64,000 bases of DNA, taken from positions 1 through 64,000 of the forward strand of contig NZ_AUCG01000020.1 of NCBI RefSeq assembly GCF_000429645.1, in the 5' to 3' direction. Source of the DNA: Niveispirillum irakense DSM 11586. Lineage in GTDB: Bacteria; Pseudomonadota; Alphaproteobacteria; Azospirillales; Azospirillaceae. Shown here piece after piece: positions 17,860-24,417 of this stretch; position 1 is the stretch's first letter; the number at the start of each line of letters is the position of its first letter. Below the pieces are notes generated by a model. It was given only the letters and a program-made list of their open reading frames with translations. It searched no databases and had not been told where the DNA came from. The translations under genes and the position numbers were made by a program.

Positions 17860-18966
17860 TCAGATAAACCGGCGCATCAGCTCCGTCAGGCACAGGATGG
17901 CCAGGGACTGGCCATAAGGCATGGAGGTCAGCTTGACGTCGCGATAGTACTGCAGGTCCGAACCCAGAGCCGTACCGAAGGACACATCCTGCAGCTCGCC
18001 ATCGGGCGCGATCTTGGCCATGACCGCCTTCACCGCCTTGATGGCCATCGGCTCATACTCAGCAGAGATGTAGCGCTTGCGCACCGCCTTCATGATGCCA
18101 TAGGCGAAGCCGGCAGCGGCCGAGCTTTCCAGATACGAGGACGGGTCGTCGATCAGCGTGTGCCAGCGGCCTTCCTCGGCCTGGTACTTGGCCAGCGCCT
18201 TGACCTGATTTTCCAGCGTGTCGATCAGGAAGGTGCGCAGCGGGTCGCCCTTCTTCAGGTCCAGCAGCTCGATAAATTCCGGGATGGCGATGGTCACCCA
18301 GCAATTGCCGCGCGCCCAGAGCGCGTTCGCGAAATTGTGGCGGCCGTCGAAGGTCCAGCCATGGAACCACAGGCCGGTCTTGGTATCGAACAGATACTTG
18401 ATATGGATGAGGAACTGGCGCTTGGCCTCTTCCACATATTCCGGGCGGTTCAGCAGCAGGCCGATCTTGGCCAGCGGCAGCACGCTCATCATCAGCGTAT
18501 CGTCCCACAGTTGCTGCGGGTTTTCGCTGTTGAAGACGATGTGCTGGAAGCCGCCTTCCTCCGTCTTCGGCAGCCCATCCATCACCCATTCGGCCCAGGT
18601 GTCCAGATAGGGGATGTAGGACTGGTCGCCGGTCTTCTCATAAAGATAGGCCAGCGTCAGGAAGGGGCTGACGGTGTTGATATTCTTGGTCGGCGTGCCG
18701 GCGGCGAACCGGTCACGGAACCAGTCCCGCATGATCTGGAAGGCACGGGCATTGTTGGTCTGCTCGTAATACTTCCACATGCCATAGAGGCCGATGCCGT
18801 GGGTCCATTCCCAATCGTTCCAGCCCTTGGTGTCAATGACGCGGCCATCGTCCAGGCGCAGCAGGAATTCGCCGGTCTGGTCCTTGATATCGACCAGATT
18901 GCTGATCAGCAGATCGATGGTCTTGGTGACATCCGCGGCCTGGATGCCATGGGCGAGGTTAGGCAT
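17860..18966 (-). CDS. Unsaturated rhamnogalacturonyl hydrolase (GH105)
   Basis: (alpha/alpha)6-barrel enzyme of 368 residues without a signal peptide, so cytoplasmic. It removes the 4,5-unsaturated galacturonosyl residue left on RG-I oligomers by lyases such as the PL11 protein at 27526. Family marks are GWNDWEWTHGIGLYGMWKYY, the catalytic-region LWDDTLMM with Asp155/Asp156, WARGNCWV and SSYLESSAAAGFAYG. The length fits the YteR/RhiN group. An AGGATAGAG ribosome site precedes the ATG. It sits next to the symporter that could import its substrate. Confidence 0.92.
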   Translation of the reverse strand: MPNLAHGIQAADVTKTIDLLISNLVDIKDQTGEFLLRLDDGRVIDTKGWNDWEWTHGIGLYGMWKYYEQTNNARAFQIMRDWFRDRFAAGTPTKNINTVSPFLTLAYLYEKTGDQSYIPYLDTWAEWVMDGLPKTEEGGFQHIVFNSENPQQLWDDTLMMSVLPLAKIGLLLNRPEYVEEAKRQFLIHIKYLFDTKTGLWFHGWTFDGRHNFANALWARGNCWVTIAIPEFIELLDLKKGDPLRTFLIDTLENQVKALAKYQAEEGRWHTLIDDPSSYLESSAAAGFAYGIMKAVRKRYISAEYEPMAIKAVKAVMAKIAPDGELQDVSFGTALGSDLQYYRDVKLTSMPYGQSLAILCLTELMRRFI

Positions 18967-19056
18967 GGATCTCTATCCTTGAAGAGAGGCTTGTGTGCTG
19001 GAGTTTGGGTTGAGAAGGCCGGGGGCCTTTTTGGATAACATTGTCACTCTATGGTC

Positions 19057-19141
19057 CCGTCACCTCGGCGAAGACCGGGGTCCAGTATCGTAGAGCAAAG
19101 CGCTTGTGGCCCCTGGACCCCGGCTTTCGCCGGGGTGACGG
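19057..19141. repeat. Family A palindromic intergenic repeat
   Basis: About 85 bp: CCCGTCACCTCGGCGAAGAC arm, TCGTAGAGCAA core, right arm CCCCGGCTTTCGCCGGGG then TGACGG. It lies between the GH35 fusion stop and the GH105 gene. Confidence 0.85.
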
Positions 19142-19166
19142 AAGAGAGGCGACAGGCGGAATACTG

Positions 19167-22100
19167 TCAACGCATCACCTCCTTGAAGGCGGGGGACTTC
19201 ACCATTTCCACCTTCAGCGGGCTGCGCGCGGTGCGCATATTGACCAGACGGACGGCTTCCAGCGCATCGCCTTGCTTACCATCACTGGTGACCGCCAGGG
19301 CCAGCGTGTTTTTGCCATTCGGGTTCAAAATCCCCGTCGGGATCACGAAGGTCCGTTGCGGCCCGACATCGGCAATGAACTGGCCCATGTTCCAGCCATT
19401 CACGAAGATCAGCACCCGGTAATTACCGGCCGACCGGACCGTGCTGGTATCACCGAAGGACAGGCCCAGCGTCAGGTCGTGCCCCTTGGGCGCGTCCAGC
19501 GAGAATTCCGTCCGGTACCAGCTTGTGCCGGCGGGCGTATTCGCGGCCGGGACGGCCACCTTCTGCCAACCAGCATCGTCAAACCCAGGCAGATACCAGC
19601 CGGCACGCTCGCCATACTGGCCGCCATTATTCATCGGCCCGCGCACCTTGTCCTGGATATCCTGACCGCCCAGATTGCCCTGGATTTTCCAGGAAATCGG
19701 CAGCAGGAAGCTCTTGGCGGTCGGGTTGGTCAGGGAAGCGGAGATCAGGCCGCGCGCTTCCTTATGCAGGTCGTCGGCGTCCAAGTCCCAATGGTGGGAA
19801 TTGTTGCGCACCATGATCGACAGCACCCGTTCCCCCGGCGCCCGCAGGGCTTCCGGGATTTCGAAGCTGGCGACACCCTGGCCCGGCGGGCGGGCAAGGC
19901 CGGTGGGCAGCACATTCTGGCCCAGATACTGACCATCCAGCCAGACCTGTACCATGCCGGCGCCACCGGCACCGTAATGCAGGTCCAGCTTGGTCACCGA
20001 CCCATCGCTGTTATAGCGACCGCGATACCAGACATCGCCATGATGGAAGCCGTAATCATCCATGTTCAGCAGCGGCTGGCCGGCCGGCGGCTTCACGAAG
20101 CTGGCGGTACGGCCAGAACGCACGCTTTGCCAGGAACTGTCGTCGAAATCCTTGGCTGCTTCCGGCACACCGGGCTGGAAGCGCCAGTCGGCCCTGGTCA
20201 GGTCCGGCAGGCTGATCTCCGCCGGTCCCTTCAGCGTGGCCTTGGCGATCAGGCTGCCATCAGCAGCCTTGTCCATCGACACGGCGTCGCCATTCCAGCG
20301 CACGCGGGAAATGGTTGAAGGTGCCCAGACTTCCAGCGGGCTTTCCGCATTGGTATCGCCGGCCAGTTCCAGCGTCCGGCCATTGACCTTGGCGGAACGG
20401 ACCAGCGCCGGTCCGCGCTGCAACAGCACGCCCTCTGCCGTTTCCTGGCGCCAGAAGGTCTGCGCCGTGGGCACATCGGCCAGCAGCAGGGTCATGTCCG
20501 GACGACCACCGCCGGAAATGCGCACCCGCGCCAGACCCTTATGGACATAGTTCAGCCGCAGGTCACCCTTGGCGGCGTCGAAGCTGCTTTCCACCTGACC
20601 TTCCAGCACCGTGACGCTGGGGGCGCTGGTATAGCGCAGTACGGTCTCACCATCCTCACCCGCACGGCCATAGAACAGGGCGACATCGCCTTCACCCTGA
20701 CGCAGATGGGTGAACAGTTCCGACGTGGAATAGACCAGACGCTGGCGTTCCATATCGTAACCGGCCAGCCACATCTTGGCGTCATAGCCATTGACGCGCA
20801 GCGTGCCCGCCTGCGGGATCGCATACTCTCCGTCCGGCAGCTTGGCCTTGAAGGTGAAGCTGTCGTCCGTCTGGGCGTTGGGCGGGTTGTGCATCGCCAC
20901 CAGCAGGCGGGTGCCGGTGCTGGGATTCACATTATGATACAGCTTGATCTTGTCAGACGACGGCTGCAGCCCCTCGGCCTTTTCCATCTGGGCCAGATCT
21001 TTGACCGTATTCAGGAAATGGCCCATCAGCTTCATGGTCTGCGCCTTTTCGCGCAGACCCCGCGTCTCGTCGATGGCCGCCCCATAATCATAGGAGGTGA
21101 ACACGACCGGGGCCGGCAGCCAGCCCCAGCTGGTGCCCCCGAACGTCATGTAGAAGCTCTGGACCGTCAGGCCATTGGCGATATTGGTGCCATAAAACAC
21201 CCGCTGATAGGCGGAGCCATTGCGCAGCGCCGTGCAGGGATAGGTGTCATTGCTGCCCCAATAGTCGAACCAGCCGCCACCGAATTCCGCCGCGAAGCCC
21301 GGCGTATTGGGTGAGGCGGAAGCTCCACCCTTGGCACCGCCCGGCCCATAGAGGCCCCAATCCGGTGCCACGGTCGGATTGCCGACCGAGCCATCGACAT
21401 TACAGGAGCCGCCGGGATAGCCGTCGAAGGAATAAAGATCGTTCGGCCCTTCCACCGTGCCCGGCACATTGCTGCCCTTGGGCACCCAGAAGCCGTTGCG
21501 GCCCTTGTCATTGTGGAAAATCGGCACGGTAATACCGTCCGCCCGCGCCTTGTCATAGAGATGCTGCATGTAGCGCTGGTGCGACGGGGTGGTCACATCC
21601 AGTTCATTCTCGATCTGATAGAGAATGACCGCACCACCATTATTGATCTGATGCTTGGACAGGATGGCGTTGATCTGGGTCAGCCATTCATCTGCTGCGG
21701 CAAGATACTCCGGATGATCGGTACGGGCTTTCGCCTGCTGGTTGACCAGCCAGGACGGGAAGCCACCGCGCGTTACTTCGGCGTTCATGTAGGGACCGGG
21801 CCGGGCGACGACAAAGAGCCCCGCCTCCTTGGCCATGGTCAACATCCGATCCATATCGCGGACGCCGGTAAAGTCATACACGCCCTGCTTGGGCGAGTGG
21901 TAACCCCAGTCGAAATAGATCGCGACCGTGTTATAGCCGCTGGCCTTCATCTTCTCGAACACGTCCCGCCACAGATCGGGGCTGGGCAGGCGGAACGGAT
22001 GCATTTCCCCGCCCCAGGAGAAAATGCGGTTGCCGTCGATCTTCAGCGAATACTTATCATAGGTCACGCGCTGCGGGCCGGGGGCGATGGCGGCCTTCTT

Positions 22101-22997
22101 GGCCTTATCCTCGCCCCCTTCCTTCAGCACCGTGAAATGGCGGGCCTGGCCGGACAGGCCGGGCAGTTCCACCTTGGGCGACCAGGTGTCAAACCCGTTG
22201 ATGCTGTCGCTATACCAATAGCGCTTGTCCATATACTGGTCGAAATAGATGCGCCAGCCGCCATCGGGGCGCTTCACCAGCGCCGGCCCTTCGACATGGC
22301 GGCCCCAGCCGGCCCAGTCGCCGGACTTGATCACCACCCACGGGCCTTCCAACGCCGTCGCCGTCGCCAGTTCGATGAACTTGGTCGATTCGTTCTTGGC
22401 GAAGGCGTAGTAGCGCCGGTCCTGCTTGATGATGAAGGCGTCGATATAGTTCGGGCCCAGCCCGCTCAGCACCTTGGGCGCGGACCATTGCGTCAGGCCC
22501 GCATCCTGCGCCGTCAGATAATGCGGCTTGAACAGGCCGTGCGTGCCGTTGGTGGAGACCGATAGCACGACATGGACGGTGCCATCCTCATCCCGAAACC
22601 ATTCCGGCGCCCAGGCATTGGTGATGCCACCCACGGCAACCTTCTGGTTGCCCAGGAAGGTCCAGCTCTCCAGATCGGCGCTGCGGGCAAAGCCGATCTC
22701 ATCACCGGTCCAGTTGGTGGTGTAGACGACATAATAGTTGCCGTCGCTGTGACGCATGATCGACGGATCGCGGATCAGGCCCTGCGGCGGCTTATAGGCC
22801 AGTTCCTTGGCCAGCTTGAAATTCAGCGCATCGTCGGAGCGATAGACATTCATCGCCGCCGCATTGCCATTGGTGAAGGCGGTCAGCGTGTAGGTGGGGC
22901 CATCCTTGGCGACCGCCTGCCCGGCGGGCAGCAGGAACGGCAATGTCGCCAGCGACAGGGCAAGCGACAGGCGGCGCAGCTTCTTGTGCATCATCAT
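19167..22997 (-). CDS. Exported GH43-like / GH35 beta-galactosidase fusion
   Basis: Protein of 1276 residues. The signal peptide is 1-30 (cleavage after AVA). Residues about 35-295 form a GH43-like propeller with Asp77 (RDPSI), Asp186 (IDAFI) and Glu236 (VEGPAL), the usual base/modulator/acid order. A linker (about 293-310) leads to a GH35 beta-galactosidase barrel with acid/base Glu465 in QIENELD and nucleophile Glu571 in AAEFGGGWFDYWG. C-terminal beta domains with galactose-binding-like jelly rolls fill about 870-1276. I chose the ATG at 22997; the in-frame ATG at 23012 overlaps the rhaM stop (TAATG). It should strip terminal galactose, and perhaps arabinose, from RG-I side chains in the periplasm. 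The coupling to rhaM implies a shared transcript. Confidence 0.85.
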   Translation of the reverse strand: MMMHKKLRRLSLALSLATLPFLLPAGQAVAKDGPTYTLTAFTNGNAAAMNVYRSDDALNFKLAKELAYKPPQGLIRDPSIMRHSDGNYYVVYTTNWTGDEIGFARSADLESWTFLGNQKVAVGGITNAWAPEWFRDEDGTVHVVLSVSTNGTHGLFKPHYLTAQDAGLTQWSAPKVLSGLGPNYIDAFIIKQDRRYYAFAKNESTKFIELATATALEGPWVVIKSGDWAGWGRHVEGPALVKRPDGGWRIYFDQYMDKRYWYSDSINGFDTWSPKVELPGLSGQARHFTVLKEGGEDKAKKAAIAPGPQRVTYDKYSLKIDGNRIFSWGGEMHPFRLPSPDLWRDVFEKMKASGYNTVAIYFDWGYHSPKQGVYDFTGVRDMDRMLTMAKEAGLFVVARPGPYMNAEVTRGGFPSWLVNQQAKARTDHPEYLAAADEWLTQINAILSKHQINNGGAVILYQIENELDVTTPSHQRYMQHLYDKARADGITVPIFHNDKGRNGFWVPKGSNVPGTVEGPNDLYSFDGYPGGSCNVDGSVGNPTVAPDWGLYGPGGAKGGASASPNTPGFAAEFGGGWFDYWGSNDTYPCTALRNGSAYQRVFYGTNIANGLTVQSFYMTFGGTSWGWLPAPVVFTSYDYGAAIDETRGLREKAQTMKLMGHFLNTVKDLAQMEKAEGLQPSSDKIKLYHNVNPSTGTRLLVAMHNPPNAQTDDSFTFKAKLPDGEYAIPQAGTLRVNGYDAKMWLAGYDMERQRLVYSTSELFTHLRQGEGDVALFYGRAGEDGETVLRYTSAPSVTVLEGQVESSFDAAKGDLRLNYVHKGLARVRISGGGRPDMTLLLADVPTAQTFWRQETAEGVLLQRGPALVRSAKVNGRTLELAGDTNAESPLEVWAPSTISRVRWNGDAVSMDKAADGSLIAKATLKGPAEISLPDLTRADWRFQPGVPEAAKDFDDSSWQSVRSGRTASFVKPPAGQPLLNMDDYGFHHGDVWYRGRYNSDGSVTKLDLHYGAGGAGMVQVWLDGQYLGQNVLPTGLARPPGQGVASFEIPEALRAPGERVLSIMVRNNSHHWDLDADDLHKEARGLISASLTNPTAKSFLLPISWKIQGNLGGQDIQDKVRGPMNNGGQYGERAGWYLPGFDDAGWQKVAVPAANTPAGTSWYRTEFSLDAPKGHDLTLGLSFGDTSTVRSAGNYRVLIFVNGWNMGQFIADVGPQRTFVIPTGILNPNGKNTLALAVTSDGKQGDALEAVRLVNMRTARSPLKVEMVKSPAFKEVMR

Positions 22998-23011
22998 GGA
23001 TATCCCACCCA

Positions 23012-23332
23012 TTATGCGAAGTGGAACATCGGCGCCAGCGGCACCTCGACCGGGGAATTGTCCGGATTCACATCCATGATATCGGCCATATAATCCCACC
23101 AGCGGCGCATTACCGGCTGCTGCGGCAGGGCCGCGCGCTGCGCCTCATATCCCGGCTTCAGCTTCAGCACCGCGAACAGCGACAGGCTCTCTTCGTCCAG
23201 GAAGATCGAATAATCATAGATGCCGGCAGCGCTCAGCGCTTCGGCCAGATCGGGCCACAGCTCGTCATGGCGGCGCTTATATTCCTCCACGAAGCCGGGT
23301 TTCAGCTTCATCCGGAAAGCGGTGCTCGTCAT
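23012..23332 (-). CDS. rhaM: L-rhamnose mutarotase RhaM
   Basis: Protein of 106 residues that interconverts alpha and beta anomers of L-rhamnose. It matches the RhaM family along its length: EYKRRHDELWPDL with His22, YSIFLDEES, RWWDYMADIM and NPDNSPV. A strong AGGAGAGG ribosome site precedes the ATG. It is the promoter-proximal gene of the minus-strand series starting here. RG-I lyase and GH105 action releases rhamnose, which explains its presence; isomerase, kinase or dehydrogenase genes for rhamnose are not in the window. Cytoplasmic. Confidence 0.93.
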   Translation of the reverse strand: MTSTAFRMKLKPGFVEEYKRRHDELWPDLAEALSAAGIYDYSIFLDEESLSLFAVLKLKPGYEAQRAALPQQPVMRRWWDYMADIMDVNPDNSPVEVPLAPMFHFA

Positions 23333-23527
23333 CTATCCTCTCCTTTTATGTTCATTGGACCCTTGCGGGCCGCCCGCTGCCACGGGCAAGGTGGACCATC
23401 AAGAGGAAAGACGGGCCATCATCAGCCATTCGACCAATTGGCATGCGTTCCATCCTCCCCCGGCAGCAATGCTGCGACGTAACCTTATCGCCAGCCCTTC
23501 TGCCGGGACTGAAGCCGGATTAGTCAT

Positions 23528-23536
23528 ACAATGTGG
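23528..23536 (-). promoter_or_regulatory. CCACATTGT motif in the rhaM upstream region
   Basis: On the minus strand CCACATTGT is followed directly by ATGAC, giving a TATGAC -10-like hexamer 17 bases after TTGTGC. The 9-mer recurs at the TonB-receptor promoter (24238) and, with one change, near the PL11 promoter (29590). A shorter CACATTG copy lies at 23741-23747. Possibly an operator; no regulator is proven. Confidence 0.4.
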
Positions 23537-23823
23537 ATGCCTATTGCACAATATGAGATTTTTCCAGCGGCGCGATGGAAAAAGCGTATCGTTGGCGCAT
23601 CCGCAACATACGAAGCAATGCTGACGCGAGCGTATGCTCGCGGTTTCAATAAAATCAGTCTTTAAGGTCAAAACTTGGTTCTGCTGCAATGCAACATGGC
23701 GGCAATCTTTAACGATACCAATATGTGATATGTAATTTTGCAATGTGAAAAACGCTTGCACCTTTCGGGCAAGCCGGTCACATTCCGTTTCAGAAGAAAG
23801 AATAAACGCAGAAGGGGAAGGTC

Positions 23824-23937
23824 ATGCCTGCAGGGTTCGCCCAGATGGCAGAGAGAAAGACGGCCATGGTTTCCGCCCTGGCTGATCATCCGGTTTATTG
23901 TCGTATCGGCCGAACGGGAGCCTACCAGAACCGGTAG
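23824..23937 (+). CDS. Possible 37-residue small protein, uncertain
   Basis: An ATG follows the purine-rich AGAAGGGGAAGG, a good ribosome site. The frame reads 37 codons to TAG, starting MPAGFAQMAERKTAMV and ending GAYQNR, with one cysteine and no membrane segment. I do not recognise it. It ends about 30 bases before the predicted small-RNA start, so it could be a leader peptide or chance. Low confidence. Confidence 0.25.
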   Translation: MPAGFAQMAERKTAMVSALADHPVYCRIGRTGAYQNR

Positions 23938-23964
23938 CGATCGCGAAAAATCTATACTGATCCC

Positions 23965-24170
23965 GCGCCCTTTCGCTTCACGACATCAATGAATTTCGGC
24001 ACTGAAGAAGTACGGCCATAGTCCGTTTCCCCTTCGTGCTGAAATTATGGGCCTACGTCACCCATTAACCGACTACATCATATGTCGTCGGAGACGTAAT
24101 TTTTCTTCTTTGACTTCCTCCTTACTGAAGCCCGCTGTGAACCTCATCCGTCACGCGGGCTTTTCTTTTT
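23965..24170 (+). ncRNA. Candidate trans-acting small RNA with anti-Shine-Dalgarno stretch
   Basis: Three well-formed hairpins follow one another. Hairpin 1 (23992-24046) has an 11-bp stem, a bulged T and a further GAAG/CTTC helix. Hairpin 2 (outer TACGTC/GACGTA at 24054-24098) holds an inner CCGAC/GTCGG and ACAT/ATGT stem. Hairpin 3 (24129-24161, AGCCCGC/GCGGGCT with inner GTGA/TCAC) ends in TTTTCTTTTT, a textbook terminator. Between hairpins 2 and 3 is single-stranded TTTCTTCTTTGACTTCC then TCCTTAC, complementary to Shine-Dalgarno sites. A -10-like TATACT at 23953-23958 sets the start near 23965; no good -35 is seen. The layout resembles alphaproteobacterial anti-SD sRNAs, but I cannot match a named family. 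Confidence 0.6.
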
Positions 24171-24234
24171 GCAATTTTGCAACACTAACCCAGAAGAGTC
24201 AGTTTTTGTTGTCTGTCCCAAAATATGTCATTGA

Positions 24235-24262
24235 TTGCCACATTGTGGATGATCAATATGAT
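24235..24262 (+). promoter_or_regulatory. Sigma-70 promoter of the TonB receptor with overlapping palindrome
   Basis: TTGCCA (24235-24240), a 16-base spacer and TATGAT (24257-24262) each match consensus at five of six positions; the start is expected near 24269. The palindrome CCACATTGTGG (24238-24248) overlaps the -35 end and spacer, a good place for a repressor. Confidence 0.7.
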
Positions 24263-24268
24263 AATTGA

Positions 24269-24417
24269 CTGACGGCGACCGAAAGGCCGCAGCAACAAAA
24301 TCAATCCTGGGGGAGAAACCGGCGCGTCAGGGCCGGTGGTTTTCATCACCAGCGCCTAGAAAAATCGGCAGTTCGGGGTCGAAGGGGCGCAAAGTCACCG
24401 AGTGTTGGGAGGGAACT
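24269..24417 (+). other. Structured 149-base leader of the TonB receptor mRNA
   Basis: CTGACG (24269-24274) can pair with CGTCAG (24325-24330), enclosing a GAAA-tetraloop hairpin (24275-24290). Alternatively CCGGC (24319-24323) pairs with GCCGG (24332-24336), which buries the CGTCAG strand. The two folds exclude each other, as in attenuators or riboswitches, but it matches no riboswitch consensus I know. Confidence 0.4.

Larger units (their letters stand above)
23333..24417. other. 1.1-kb divergent control region between rhaM and the TonB receptor
   Basis: No clear protein gene of normal size lies here, and base composition is more AT-rich than the flanks. It holds the rhaM promoter side, a GC hairpin CGCGAGC/GCTCGCG (about 23625-23643), a possible 37-codon ORF, a probable small RNA gene, two copies of a CACATTG-containing motif plus a full copy, the TonB-receptor promoter and its 149-base leader. 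The separate parts are listed individually. Confidence 0.7.

Noticed and set aside
16083-19141. Spaced similar palindromes considered as a CRISPR array or insertion-sequence ends
   Set aside because: Copies are over 1 kb apart with genes between them, there are no regular spacers, and no cas or transposase gene is present.
23399-23761. A 120-codon minus-strand frame upstream of rhaM
   Set aside because: No ribosome site, odd composition, no recognisable domain, and it covers the probable promoter motifs.
24265-24417. An N-terminal extension of the TonB receptor by 51 residues
   Set aside because: It would start before or at the predicted transcription start, has no ribosome site and places 50 charged residues before a normal signal peptide. 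The ATG at 24418 has GGGAGGGAA.
24269-24417. A cobalamin or cyclic-di-GMP riboswitch in the TonB-receptor leader
   Set aside because: The GAAA hairpin is suggestive, but the conserved core sequences of those classes are not present.
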